A stretch of 64,000 nucleotides of DNA from NCBI GenBank assembly GCA_963731035.1, contig CAVSUY010000028.1, forward strand, positions 1 through 64,000, in the 5' to 3' direction. Shown piece after piece: positions 6,381 through 15,247 of this stretch; the stretch's first letter is position 1; every line of letters starts with the position of its first letter. Both the position numbers and the translations under genes were made by a program. The stretch comes from JAANXG01 sp963731035 (lineage in GTDB: Bacteria > Pseudomonadota > Gammaproteobacteria > Arenicellales > JAANXG01). Below the pieces are notes generated by a model. It did not search any database. It saw only the letters and a list, made by a program, of their open reading frames with translations, and was not told the DNA's origin.

Positions 6381-6682
6381 AATTGAAACGAGTTACGTGA
6401 GCTGCTTGAATCCGGCCAGGAGAACGTGAGAGGGTCGCCGTAGGCCGAAATCAACTTTCACCACGGGGTGTGGCACCTGACCCTGTTTCCCCTCCAGATC
6501 GGTATGCCGTTCCAAGAATTATCAGGCATGCCTTCGTCAAAACTCCCGGCCCCGTCTTTTTTATGTGAAGACTGCATGATGATCAAAGCAAATACGGATT
6601 TCGAGCATCAACGGGCGGTCATCGCGCGGCAGGGGCGGTGCCTGGAACCGGAACGGGCCGGACTCCCCGATGCTGAGGCGGT
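6381..6682. other. intergenic DNA at array end
   Basis: About 300 bases with no convincing gene. A 72-codon open frame at 6468-6686 has no family signature and ends inside the next gene. The stretch GTGTGGCACCTGACCCTGTT (6469-6488) resembles repeats often left near small transposases in gammaproteobacteria; this is recollection, not proof. Confidence 0.4.
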
Positions 6683-7954
6683 ATGAAGTCCTTTTCGAGC
6701 ACAGGATTTGCGCTGTTCGGTGCAGCGCTGGTCGCGATCAGTTACGGGCTCGCGCGCTTCGCCTTCGGGCTGTTCGTGCCTCCTATACGCGCCGAACTGG
6801 AACTAACGCCGTACGTGATCGGTATCATCGGCGCGCTGCCGCTCATTAGTTTCCTGCTGGCCACGCTGGCCGCGCCGTTCGCTGCCGATCGTTTAGGTGC
6901 CCGCAACACGGCGGTGCTGTCCGGTGCCTTCGGCGTCGGCGGCCTGGCGCTGATCAGTCAGGCCCTTGGCGCTCTATCGCTCGGCGTGGGGGTGTTCGCT
7001 TGCGGCATTTGCACCGGCCTGATGATGCCGGCACTTACGGCCGCCATGCAGGCGCTGGTAAAACGCTCGCTACACGGACGGGTAAGTGCGGTCATGAACG
7101 CGGGTACCAGCCTTGGCGTGGCCGTTGCCGTACCGGCGGTTCTGCTCCTGGCTGGCGCCTGGCGTTTCGCGTACGTGTCCTTTGCCGTTCTGGCGGGCCT
7201 AGGGGTGGTTGCCGCGTGGTACTTCATCCCCTCGGTGTCGCGGATCACGCCGGCGCACGCCGTGCCGCCGCCTCCGATCAGCGCCCTGCAGTGGTCGCGT
7301 CTTTTCAGGCTCTCGCTGTTTGCCTTCGTGATGGGATTCGTCTCCTCCGCGTACTGGATCTTCGCGCCCGATCTGGTGGTCACCCTCGGCGGCCTGCCGC
7401 CCGGCGCAACCGGGTGGCTGTGGCTAGCGGTTGGCATCACCGGCCTCGGAGGTGCCGTGGTGGCCGACCTGGCCGATCGCAACAACCCACCCATCACGCA
7501 CGCACTGATGCTGATGATGTTGTCCGCGAGCCTGGCATTGCTCGCTGCCAGCCCCGGTCAGCTGGTGCTCGCGGCATTTTCCGCGCTGGTCTTCGGTCTG
7601 GCCTATATGAGTCTGACGGGGCTCTATCTGATGACCGGCATCCGCCTGTTGCCGGGCCGACTGTCGATGGGGCCGGTACTGCCATTCATGGCCGTCGCGC
7701 TCGGGCAGGCGGCCGGCTCGCCCGTCGTCGGCATGCTGGTGGATGAGTTCGGCTACGCCGATGCGTTTGCCATGTTCTCCGCGATCGGCATCCTGGTGGC
7801 AATCTTGTCGCCACTGTACCCGCGCTACATTGACCAAGGGCCCGAGGAGAAGGTTGAGGGCGAAACCGGCCTCCAGGCGGCGTTCGATCACCAGCTCCAG
7901 GGTGCGGATGGCGAGCCACTAAAGCCCGTCACGGAAGAAGCTAAAAACCCGTAG
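6683..7954 (+). CDS. MFS transporter (12 TM)
   Basis: 423 aa, strongly hydrophobic, with about twelve predicted membrane helices. The N-terminal half starts FALFGAALVAISYGLARFAFGLFVPPIR, and the loop 2-3 motif DRLGARN is the MFS signature. The overall pattern resembles the YbfB/YjiJ-like group. It should move a small organic solute by proton coupling in the inner membrane; the substrate is unknown. It is the first gene after the cassette array and stands alone. Confidence 0.88.
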   Translation: MKSFSSTGFALFGAALVAISYGLARFAFGLFVPPIRAELELTPYVIGIIGALPLISFLLATLAAPFAADRLGARNTAVLSGAFGVGGLALISQALGALSLGVGVFACGICTGLMMPALTAAMQALVKRSLHGRVSAVMNAGTSLGVAVAVPAVLLLAGAWRFAYVSFAVLAGLGVVAAWYFIPSVSRITPAHAVPPPPISALQWSRLFRLSLFAFVMGFVSSAYWIFAPDLVVTLGGLPPGATGWLWLAVGITGLGGAVVADLADRNNPPITHALMLMMLSASLALLAASPGQLVLAAFSALVFGLAYMSLTGLYLMTGIRLLPGRLSMGPVLPFMAVALGQAAGSPVVGMLVDEFGYADAFAMFSAIGILVAILSPLYPRYIDQGPEEKVEGETGLQAAFDHQLQGADGEPLKPVTEEAKNP

Positions 7955-8186
7955 TCGACGCGAAAAACCAGAGAAACCGGGGCTACGCTGCGCTCCGTGC
8001 CGGCAGCACAACGTTGTGTGCCAGGTACGTATGGCATGAGCCGCAGTTGTGGAGCTTAGCAACGAACGGCCGATCGTGACCCTGAACGGACTTCGCGTCT
8101 TGCCAAGAAATCGTGATAGGGGCTACATTTGCGAGCAGTGAGGCCAGGTCATTCCGTCAATTTGATCCGGCAAAGAGGACTATGCC

Positions 8187-8363
8187 ATGAGCGATACGAC
8201 TGATATTCAAGTTGTCTTGCGGTATTTCGACGGCTGTACCTCTGGAGATATCGACGTTCTGATGTCCACCTTGGCTCCGAATGTCGTCCACTACTTCTTG
8301 CCCGCGATTCACAAGCCGACCATCCAGTGTTCCGAAACAGCGATCGAGGGAAGAATTTCGTAG
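8187..8363 (+). pseudogene. truncated NTF2/SnoaL-like fragment
   Basis: A 58-codon reading frame with a good AGAGGA upstream begins MSDTTDIQVVLRYFDGCTSG and continues DIDVLMSTLAPNVVHYFLPA, the start of a ketosteroid-isomerase/SnoaL-like domain, which normally spans 120-140 aa. After about residue 50 the resemblance stops, and the frame ends at TAG 8361. Possible leftover coding (EAVALGRPEIESYN) occurs in another frame at about 8386-8430. It looks like a decayed gene. The remaining DNA between 7955 and 8448 shows nothing else. Confidence 0.55.
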
Positions 8364-8448
8364 GGCCTTGGAAGGAGGGTCGACGAAATGAAGCGGTCGC
8401 ATTAGGCCGCCCAGAGATCGAATCGTACAATTTAAGGAGGCAAGTGCA

Positions 8449-9258
8449 ATGACCCAGCAACACCATGGTAAAGCCTACGGCAGAAGTGCGCCGGAGAATT
8501 ATGAACGATACTTTGTTCCGGCTATTGGCGCGCCCGCGGCTAATGGGCTTATCGAAATCGCCGCGCTTCGTCCGGGGGAACGGGTCTTGGATATTGCGTG
8601 TGGGACCGGTGTCGTGGCACGGCTCGCTTCACAGGCGGTCGGCGCCGCGGGGATTGTCGCCGGGTTGGACATCAATCCGGCTATGCTGGAAGTTGCGCGC
8701 TCGGTAAAGCCGACCGGCGAGAAAATCCAGTGGCACGAGGCCAGTGCGGAAAAAATGCCGCTACCGGATGCAACGTTTGACGTGGTGCTGTGCCAGATGG
8801 GGCTCCAATTCATGCCCGACAAGCCCGCAGCGCTGCGAGAAATGCATCGTGTCCTGGCGCCCGGCGGCCGCCTGATCCTCAATGTGCCCGGGCCCACGCC
8901 ACAACTGTTCGTTATCATGGGAGAAGTGCTCGCGAGGCACATCAGCCCAGAGGCTGAGGGATTCGTGAACCAGGTATTCTCGTTCCACGACACGGACGAG
9001 ATTCACAACCTCATTAACGGCGCCGGTTTCCGCGATGTCTCGGTCAAGGCCGACACCAAGTCGCTACGCCTTCCCCCACCGGAGGAGTTTCTCTGGCAGT
9101 ATGTGTACAGCACCCCCCTGGCAGGCGCCGTGGCGCAGGTGAATGACGAACGCCGCGGCTCGCTGGAACACGACATCGTGGCAAAGTGGCGGGAGTTCGT
9201 GAAGGATAACGCCTTGATGCTTCAGGTACGCATGGTAGTAGCGAGAGCCCAGAAATAG
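8449..9258 (+). CDS. class I SAM-dependent methyltransferase (UbiE-like)
   Basis: 269 aa, start preceded by AAGGAGG. Motif I reads VLDIACGTGVVARLA (about residues 46-60), followed by GLDINPAMLEVAR, the PLPDATFDVVLCQMGLQFM region and VLAPGGRLILNVPG, all typical of Methyltransf_11/UbiE proteins. It methylates a small molecule with AdoMet in the cytoplasm; the acceptor is unknown. It follows the truncated SnoaL-like fragment and has no partner gene. Confidence 0.88.
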   Translation: MTQQHHGKAYGRSAPENYERYFVPAIGAPAANGLIEIAALRPGERVLDIACGTGVVARLASQAVGAAGIVAGLDINPAMLEVARSVKPTGEKIQWHEASAEKMPLPDATFDVVLCQMGLQFMPDKPAALREMHRVLAPGGRLILNVPGPTPQLFVIMGEVLARHISPEAEGFVNQVFSFHDTDEIHNLINGAGFRDVSVKADTKSLRLPPPEEFLWQYVYSTPLAGAVAQVNDERRGSLEHDIVAKWREFVKDNALMLQVRMVVARAQK

Positions 9259-9385
9259 AGGGCCTGCGCGGCGGCCCAACTATGATTTCAGCCGGACGCG
9301 GTGAGGCGGCGGTTTGTTTCCTGGAATCCAGTGGCCCCGGCCGGTTAAAACGGCGTTGGGCGTCAATCCAAACCCACACACTGAT

Positions 9386-10009
9386 ATGAACGCAGAAGCA
9401 GTACTGGAATTCTGGTTTCCCGAGGATCTTGGCGATGATGCGGACAGGGTTTTGAGTCAGGTTCAGTGGTGGTTTCGTGGCGGCAGCAACAAGGATGTGC
9501 GCGCTCGGTTTAGCAGTGCGCTTGAAATGGCGGAGGACGGCAAGCTCGAGCATTGGAAGACGTCACCCCGCTCAAGGCTTGCGTTGATCCTTGTGCTTGA
9601 TCAATTTTCGCGGGCAATCTACGGAAACGATTCACGAGCCTACCGCAATGATGCCGCAGCGCGCGACGCTGCACGGGAAGGCATTGGGAATGGGCACTAT
9701 GCCTGCCTGATTTCCTGTTGGGAGCGAACATTCTTCACCCTGCCATTCGGACATTCCGAAAACCTGGCGGACGCCAATCTTGCTGCAGCGCTGGCGGAGG
9801 AAATCGCAGAGAACGCTCCGGCGGGTTTGGAACCGATCTTGCGGTTTTCTGCAGAACAGGCGAAAGGCCACAGAGATGTCATTGCGCGCTTTGGTCGCCA
9901 CCCCCACCGAAACGCGGCGCTCGGCAGAATTTCCACGGCAGATGAAGAGGCGTATCTGAAATCAGGTGAGATTGTTCATACCCGTCCCCTGCCGGGCCGT
10001 GCGAGTTGA
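9386..10009 (+). CDS. DUF924 family protein
   Basis: 207 aa from ATG 9386. A longer frame from 9314 exists, but similarity begins at NAEAVLEFWFPEDLGDD. Diagnostic DUF924 features are the EFWF start, RLALILVLDQFSRAIYGN, ACLISCWERTFFTLPFGHSE and the final FGRHPHRNAALGR. The family is all-helical and tetratricopeptide-like; its function is not established. The FGRxPHRN motif near the C-terminus is the strongest match. Confidence 0.9.
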   Translation: MNAEAVLEFWFPEDLGDDADRVLSQVQWWFRGGSNKDVRARFSSALEMAEDGKLEHWKTSPRSRLALILVLDQFSRAIYGNDSRAYRNDAAARDAAREGIGNGHYACLISCWERTFFTLPFGHSENLADANLAAALAEEIAENAPAGLEPILRFSAEQAKGHRDVIARFGRHPHRNAALGRISTADEEAYLKSGEIVHTRPLPGRAS

Positions 10010-10146
10010 CGCCCAACAACATGTTTCTGAAGTTGCTGGCGGCCGGCCTCGCAGGTCCCTGGAGCATCCCCGGCGGCGCGGCCGCCGGTCCGAGCAGGAG
10101 GGCCAGGCGCCAAATGCCGACGCCCAACGCGGTCTTGCCTCGGCGG

Positions 10147-10587
10147 CTACCCCCATTCCCGCGCCACTAAGAGCGGGGTTTCGCCTGGCGGCCCCTTGAG
10201 CTCTACGACATTCCCCTCCGGATCCTTGAGATAGATGGAAGGCCCACTCCCCTCAGCGCCGTATCGAGTCTCCGTCGGCCCCGCCTCGACGCCGTGCGCT
10301 GCCAGATGCCGGCGGATCGCGGGTTCGTCGAACGGGTCGACGCGGATGCAGAAATGGTCCATGTTGCGACCGCCGTCGCCGGGCGCCGCGCCCCCTTGCC
10401 TGCCGATCTCGCCGTCGACGTCCACGAGGTCGATCAAGCTGCTGCCCGCGCGGAGCTGAATCAGCCCGAGCCGCTCGGCACGTCGCTCCTCCGTGCAGCC
10501 CAGCACGTCACAATAGAAATGCAGTGTCCGCGCGACGTCCTTCACCCGAAGCACCACGTGGTCGATCTCCCGCGGTCGTATGCTCAT
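10147..10587 (-). CDS. VOC/glyoxalase-fold protein
   Basis: 146 aa from the ATG at 10587 (an alternative start at 10614 adds nine residues). MSIRPREIDHVVLRVKDVARTLHFYCDVLG is a textbook first VOC unit. The second contains MDHFCIRVDPFDEPAIRRHLAAHGVE and ends YLKDPEGNVVELKG. His (DHVVLRV), His (DHFCIRV) and the final Glu (VVELKG) fit a VOC metal site. A dioxygenase, lyase or resistance role cannot be separated. It is transcribed against its neighbours. Confidence 0.87.
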   Translation of the reverse strand: MSIRPREIDHVVLRVKDVARTLHFYCDVLGCTEERRAERLGLIQLRAGSSLIDLVDVDGEIGRQGGAAPGDGGRNMDHFCIRVDPFDEPAIRRHLAAHGVEAGPTETRYGAEGSGPSIYLKDPEGNVVELKGPPGETPLLVAREWG

Positions 10588-10748
10588 CTGGAAAATACCG
10601 TTTGATTCAGTCATGCTGCCGTTGACTGTACGTCGAGCGGCCGCGGTGCGGCAACTTCCGTTGCGAGGACACGCTGGACCAATTCAGGGTGCCTCCCGGG
10701 TCGGCACCGCCTGCTGCGCTTGCCGGGCCACTATCGAAGGACGTAAAG

Positions 10749-10901
10749 ATGCCAACGAAATACGCACACACCAACCTGGTCGCGAAGGATTGGAAGCGGC
10801 TATCATCCTTCTACCAGGAAGTGTTCGGATGCGTCCCCATCCCACCACAGACTATCACGCGTTTGTTGGCCGCTGAGGCGGGACATTATGCAATTGAGTA
10901 G
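10749..10901 (+). pseudogene. truncated VOC-protein fragment
   Basis: The frame from 10749 reads MPTKYAHTNLVAKDWKRLSSFYQEVFGCVPIPP, the first strand and helix of a VOC domain, then becomes unrelated (QTITRLLAAEAGHYAIE) and stops at TAG 10901. The normal length would be about 125 aa. It appears to be the 5' end of a gene with the remainder deleted. Only intergenic DNA follows up to 11014. Confidence 0.6.
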
Positions 10902-11014
10902 AATAGCTACGAATCTAATCGAAGGGGGCACGCATGGAGATTAATGGTTAGGGTGCCGAGCTTTGTCGTTGAGCGATACAAGAAATCCACTATGCATAGG
11001 GAGGGAAGAGAGTT

Positions 11015-11254
11015 ATGAAAATGATGACGTGCAAACAGCTCGGAGGACCATGTGACCAGGTATTCAAGGCAGACACATTTGATGAAATCGCGCAAATGAG
11101 CAGGAAGCATGGCATGGAGATGTTCCAAAAGGCCGACCAGGACCACATCGAAGCCATGAATCAAATGAAGACGCTCATGAGTGAGGAAGGGGCGATGGAG
11201 AAATGGATGGGAGACAGACGCAGAGAGTTCGACGCATTGCCGGAGTGCAAGTAG
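11015..11254 (+). CDS. DUF1059 small protein
   Basis: 79 aa with a clear start (GGGAGGGAAGAGAG upstream). MKMMTCKQLGGPCDQVFKADTFDEIAQMSRKHG matches the DUF1059 pattern of small proteins with two conserved Cys (Cys6, Cys13) and a helical MEMFQKADQDHIEAMNQMK tail. The function is unknown; the Cys residues could bind metal. It stands alone. Confidence 0.82.
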   Translation: MKMMTCKQLGGPCDQVFKADTFDEIAQMSRKHGMEMFQKADQDHIEAMNQMKTLMSEEGAMEKWMGDRRREFDALPECK

Positions 11255-11352
11255 CCCGGGTCCGTTTCTGTGGGAAGTCGATTGCCGGGAGTGCAGCGTT
11301 GCTCGTGAACAGCGCTGGATGACCGGCACGAAGGGCGCTAACCGGAGGCCGC

Positions 11353-11664
11353 ATGAGCAGCCAAGAGCGTTTCAATACGTTTGCGGAATTTTACCCGTTC
11401 TATCTGAGCGAGCATGCAAACCGCGCTTGCCGGCGCCTGCACGTCGCGGGCACCAGCGTGGCGCTGGCCCTGGTGGTTGTCGTATTGGCGACCCAGAATT
11501 GGTGGCTGCTGCTGGTGGCCCTCGTCCAAGGCTATGGTCTTGCGTGGGCCGGCCATTTCTTTTTCGAACACAACAAGCCTGCAACCTTCAAGCACCCTGT
11601 ATTCAGTTTCATGGGCGACTGGCGCCTTTGGTGGGAAATCGTCACCGGGAAGTTGTCCTTCTGA
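11353..11664 (+). CDS. DUF962/Mpo1-like membrane protein
   Basis: 103 aa. The conserved start FAEFYPFYLSEHANRACRRLHVAGT is followed by two hydrophobic helices (SVALALVVVVLATQNWWLLLVALVQGYGLAWAGHFFFE) and the motif HNKPATFKHPVFSFMGDWRLWWE. This is the complete short form of the family that includes yeast Mpo1, an Fe-dependent alpha-hydroxy fatty-acid dioxygenase; the His residues in SEHANRACRRLH and GHFFFEHNKP would be metal ligands. The bacterial role is inferred only. Confidence 0.9.
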   Translation: MSSQERFNTFAEFYPFYLSEHANRACRRLHVAGTSVALALVVVVLATQNWWLLLVALVQGYGLAWAGHFFFEHNKPATFKHPVFSFMGDWRLWWEIVTGKLSF

Positions 11665-11760
11665 AGCCTGGGTCCAGCCCGAAGGCCTGAGGGAAGAGTT
11701 GTCCCGAGTTCAGGCCCGATCTAGACTCTCCGGTCGAACGCACATCAGCAGGAGATTCTC

Positions 11761-11880
11761 GTGGCGTCGATGCATTTGTGGGTCGCCCTAGCGTTGGCAA
11801 CGCTCAGCTATGCGGTCGTGCGAAGAATCCGGAAGGGCCGCGGCAGGCCTGAGCGCCCGGCTTTGCGTTGCCAACGATGA
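11761..11880 (+). CDS. small single-pass membrane protein (39 aa)
   Basis: A GTG at 11761, preceded by AGGAG at eight bases, opens a 39-codon frame: MASMHLWVALALATLSYAVV, then a basic tail RRIRKGRGRPERPALRCQR. One membrane helix with a positive C-terminus is predicted. Its TGA (11878-11880) overlaps the ATG of the next gene (ATGA), suggesting translational coupling. I do not recognise it, but the good ribosome-binding site and the overlap support it. Confidence 0.5.
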   Translation: MASMHLWVALALATLSYAVVRRIRKGRGRPERPALRCQR

Positions 11881-12374
11881 TCGTGCTGAGGGAGTACTCC
11901 CTATCGGACCTCGAAGAATTGGTTGCGCTGGCCAACAACAGGAACGTCTCGAGATATCTGGTCTACACGTTCCCCTATCCCTACACGCGCCCAGACGCAG
12001 AGCAGTGGATTGAGTCCGGTTCCAGGGAGGGCGGCGCGACAACCATGGCTATCGAACACGAAGGCAGGTTCGCGGGTAGCATAGGCATTAAGCCCCAGAC
12101 CGGATGGAAGGCACATACGGCGGAAGTCGGTTACTGGATAGGAGAAGAGTTCTGGGGCCGCGGGATTGCCTCCGCGGCCCTCAAAGAGATGACTCAATTG
12201 GCGTTTACTCACTACGGCTACAGGAAACTGTTTGCGCCGGTGCTCGGTCCCAACAAGGCGTCGATCAGGGTGCTGGAGAAGAATTCCTATGTTCTGGAAG
12301 GGATAATGGAGAAGGAGGTATACGCGGATGACGGATATCTCGACGTTCACCGTTATGCGAAACTTCGCCCGTGA
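11877..12374 (+). CDS. GNAT acetyltransferase (RimJ/RimL-like)
   Basis: 165 aa from ATG 11877 (an in-frame TTG lies at 11868). The layout is that of RimJ/RimL enzymes: MIVLREYSLSDLEELVALANNRNVSRYL, the AEVGYWIGEEFWGRGIASAALKEM acetyl-CoA loop (Gly-Arg-Gly-Ile-Ala), and NKASIRVLEKNSYVLEGIMEKEVYADDGYLDVHRYAKLR at the end. It should acetylate an N-terminal amine or a small-molecule amine. It overlaps the small membrane ORF upstream by four bases and a disrupted gene downstream by four (GTGA). Confidence 0.9.
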   Translation: MIVLREYSLSDLEELVALANNRNVSRYLVYTFPYPYTRPDAEQWIESGSREGGATTMAIEHEGRFAGSIGIKPQTGWKAHTAEVGYWIGEEFWGRGIASAALKEMTQLAFTHYGYRKLFAPVLGPNKASIRVLEKNSYVLEGIMEKEVYADDGYLDVHRYAKLRP

Positions 12375-12681
12375 CGCATGAGTTTCGAGGGGTGGTCACC
12401 TACTACCTGATCCCCGCAAAGGTGATGCGGGTCAACGAGATCGCCAAAGATCCCAATTCCGGTACCAGCTACATCGTAACGGCAGTATCCTCGTGGAGAT
12501 CAACAAACCGATGGACGTCATGGCGAACTGGACGGTCGTGAACCTGGAGCATTTCGAGTATCCGCAGCCAAAGGCAATACAGTACAAGTTGCTGCAGGAA
12601 CAGCATGAAGTGACGGTCAAGTATCATGCCGTGAAAGTTGATATCGACGGCGACATGTCTCAGTACGTTCCGCAACAATAA
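12371..12681 (+). pseudogene. unknown gene interrupted by a frameshift
   Basis: GTG 12371, overlapping the previous stop as GTGA, opens MTHEFRGVVTYYLIPAKVMR, continuing VNEIAKDPNSGTSYIVTAV. That frame then becomes Trp/Arg/Ser-rich and stops at 12541. The downstream frame supplies SILVEINKPMDVMANWTVVN, continuing LEHFEYPQPKAIQYKLLQEQ, and stops at TAA 12681. Joined with a one-base correction near 12480-12490 they make a roughly 103-aa protein of consistent composition. I do not recognise the family. Either a real -1 lesion or a sequence error. Confidence 0.55.
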
Positions 12682-12742
12682 CCGGTGTTTCCCCGGTATC
12701 ATCGATTCCAGTACTCAACTATTCGCAACTCGGACTGGTTCA

Positions 12743-13552
12743 ATGCATAGACGTTTTATTCTCAGTGTGATCGCGGTCGTTCTGGTAGCCGCGATTGGAA
12801 TCACCGCGGCGTGGATAACGACCACGGAGCCGTCCGCCGCCAGCGAGAACCTCGGCCCCCTGGATCAGCCTGTCTCGGCGAACCTGATGGCGCGGTTGAA
12901 TAAGATCAGTACGCAGGGCTTGCAGGAAACCCCGAATCTCAATCAAGCGGCGATGAAGCGCATCCACGCCGGGTCGGAAACGTCGGGCGGCACCCCGCTG
13001 GTCCTCTACGTGGGTGCGGACTTCTGCCCCTACTGCGCCGCGCTGCGCTGGCCCCTTACCCTGACGCTCATGCGCTTCGGTGATCTATCGGGCCTGCGCT
13101 ACACGCGATCGAACGGCCGCGACGTCTATCCCAATACCGCGACATTCACATTCTCCAGCGCCCATCTGAAAAGCGATGTCATCGATTTCCAGGAGACCGA
13201 GCTCGAGGACCGTGACCGTAAAGCCCTCCAGACCTTGGACTCGTCGGCGCATACGATATTCGAGGCCTTCGACAAGAAGCCCTACACGCAGTATCCGGGC
13301 TCGATTCCGTTTCTGTACCTCGGCGGGCAATACCTCGAGATCGGATCGCCGTTCTCGCCCGATGCGCTGCAAGGATTGGATTGGGAACAGATCGCAGCCC
13401 GGCTGGAATCGGGCGACAATGCCTCCTGGCAGGACATTATGAGCGAGGCGAATCTGTTGACGGCGGCGCTGTGTACCCTCACGCAGAGCAAGCCCGATGA
13501 CGTATGCACGGCGCCGGCGATCGAGTCGGCCGCCGGCCACCTGCCGCAGTGA
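12743..13552 (+). CDS. DUF929 thioredoxin-like protein, exported or anchored
   Basis: 269 aa from ATG 12743; upstream in-frame codons overlap the previous gene and lack similarity. An N-terminal hydrophobic segment (FILSVIAVVLVAAIGITAAW) is a signal or anchor. The core has Cys95-Pro-Tyr-Cys98 in VLYVGADFCPYCAALRWPL, with IPFLYLGGQYLEIGSPFSPDAL later, as in DUF929 proteins. It probably acts as an extracytoplasmic thiol-disulfide protein. No partner such as DsbD is adjacent. Confidence 0.8.
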   Translation: MHRRFILSVIAVVLVAAIGITAAWITTTEPSAASENLGPLDQPVSANLMARLNKISTQGLQETPNLNQAAMKRIHAGSETSGGTPLVLYVGADFCPYCAALRWPLTLTLMRFGDLSGLRYTRSNGRDVYPNTATFTFSSAHLKSDVIDFQETELEDRDRKALQTLDSSAHTIFEAFDKKPYTQYPGSIPFLYLGGQYLEIGSPFSPDALQGLDWEQIAARLESGDNASWQDIMSEANLLTAALCTLTQSKPDDVCTAPAIESAAGHLPQ

Positions 13553-13688
13553 GCCTGCCATCGGAGGCGGCGCTCGCCCGCGGAACATCCGATCGGACGC
13601 ATCGCCGGGGTCGACGAGGATCGACGAGATCGCCTCGCCAGTTACACCACGTGGTGAACGGTTCCGCGGGTAGCTGAGGAATAACACG

Positions 13689-15224
13689 ATGCTCGAGCTG
13701 GCAACTTTGATCTCGCAGCACGCGCGTTATCGCCCGGATGCCACCGCGGTGGTATTCGGCGGCGAAAGACTCACCTATGCACAGTTCGGAGCACGGGTGG
13801 CGCGCTCCGCGAACCTGCTCCGTTCGCTCGGCATAGGCAGGGGCGACAAGGTCGCCACGGTGCTCGGCAACTCGCGCGAGGCGCTCGAACTCATCTGGGC
13901 GGTGCCGGCCGTCGGGGCGGCGCTGGTGCCGCTGTCGCCGCTCCTGATGCCCGCGGGGCTGGCGGGCCTGCTGCGCGATTCCGACGCGACCTGCCTGGTG
14001 AGCCAGCGCTCGATGCTGGCGATACTCGAGGAGATCCGCCCCGACCTCGCGCAGTGCCTGCCCGGACGCGTGCTCCTTACAGACGGCGCATCGAAGGACT
14101 TCGGAGACTACGGCATGCTCACCGATGCTCAGGAAGAGACTTTCGTGCCGGAGCCCTGCGGTCCCGATGATCTGTTCAACATCATGTACACCAGCGGAAC
14201 CACCGGCCTGCCGAAGGGGATCATGCACAGCCACTACGTGCGCTCGATGTACTGCCTGCTCATGGCCTCCTCGTACCGGATGACGCCGGAGTCGCGCACG
14301 CTGCACGCCGGAGCGATCGTGTTCAACGGTGCCTACGTGACCATGATGCCGACGTTCTATCTCGGGGGAACGTACGTGCTGCTGCCGCGGTTCGACGCCA
14401 ACGCAACCATCGACGCGATCGAACGTGAGCGCATCACCCATATCATGCTCGTCCCCACCCAGATCATCGCCATCCTGGCGTCGAATGCGTACCGTCCGGA
14501 GCGGCTTGCCTCTCTCGAGTGCATCCTGTCGCTCGGCGCGCCGCTTCTGCAGCAATACAAGGACAGCCTGAACGCCGACCTGCCGAACCGGTTCTACGAG
14601 CTTTACGGCTTGACCGAGGGCTTCGTGACCATCCTCGATCGTGACGAGGCGATGCGCAAGTCGGGCTCCGTGGGCCGCCCCACGCAATACTTCCAGATAC
14701 GGATCGTCGATGACGCCGGCAATGATCTGCCGTGCGGTGAAATAGGCGAGATCGTTGGCCGCGGCCCGATCATGATGCAAGGTTACTACAAGCGCCCCGA
14801 CCTCACCGCCCAGACGATCCGAGACGGCTGGATTTTCTCCGGCGACATGGGCCACCTGGACGAAGAGGGTTACGTGTATCTCGTGGACCGCAAGAAGGAC
14901 ATGATCGACTCGGGCGGCATGAAGGTGTATCCGAAAGACGTCGAAGAGATCGCCGCCTGCCACCCGGCTGTCCGTGAAGTCGCGGTGTTCGGTGTGCCGC
15001 ACGAAAAGTGGGGCGAGACGCCGCTCGCCGCGGTGATCCTTAGCGAGGGTTCGGCGGCAACTGCCGAGGAGCTGCGCGACTGGATCAACGAGCGGGTGGC
15101 GGCCCGCTACCAGCGGGTAGACGACGTGGTCATCATGGAGGACTTCCCGCGCAACGCCGCCGGCAAGACCCTCAAGCGCGAGATGCGCGAGCCGTACTGG
15201 GCCGGCCGTGGGAAGAAAATCTAG
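13689..15224 (+). CDS. AMP-dependent acyl-CoA synthetase/ligase
   Basis: 511 aa, full length. ATP-binding motif YTSGTTGLPKG is at residues 167-177, YELYGLTEG near 305, GWIFSGDMGHLDEEGYVYLVDRKKDMI near 382 and the catalytic Lys in NAAGKTLKRE near 495. It activates a carboxylic acid as acyl-AMP and transfers it to CoA. The overall pattern suggests a medium- or long-chain or aryl acid ligase; the exact substrate is open. No beta-oxidation genes are adjacent. The start follows TAGCTGAGGAATAACACG. Confidence 0.92.
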   Translation: MLELATLISQHARYRPDATAVVFGGERLTYAQFGARVARSANLLRSLGIGRGDKVATVLGNSREALELIWAVPAVGAALVPLSPLLMPAGLAGLLRDSDATCLVSQRSMLAILEEIRPDLAQCLPGRVLLTDGASKDFGDYGMLTDAQEETFVPEPCGPDDLFNIMYTSGTTGLPKGIMHSHYVRSMYCLLMASSYRMTPESRTLHAGAIVFNGAYVTMMPTFYLGGTYVLLPRFDANATIDAIERERITHIMLVPTQIIAILASNAYRPERLASLECILSLGAPLLQQYKDSLNADLPNRFYELYGLTEGFVTILDRDEAMRKSGSVGRPTQYFQIRIVDDAGNDLPCGEIGEIVGRGPIMMQGYYKRPDLTAQTIRDGWIFSGDMGHLDEEGYVYLVDRKKDMIDSGGMKVYPKDVEEIAACHPAVREVAVFGVPHEKWGETPLAAVILSEGSAATAEELRDWINERVAARYQRVDDVVIMEDFPRNAAGKTLKREMREPYWAGRGKKI

Positions 15225-15247
15225 CCCGGGAATTCTGAAGACAGCGC

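Noticed and set aside
6468..6686. 72-codon open frame before the MFS gene
   Set aside because: No signature, poor start, overlaps the MFS start.
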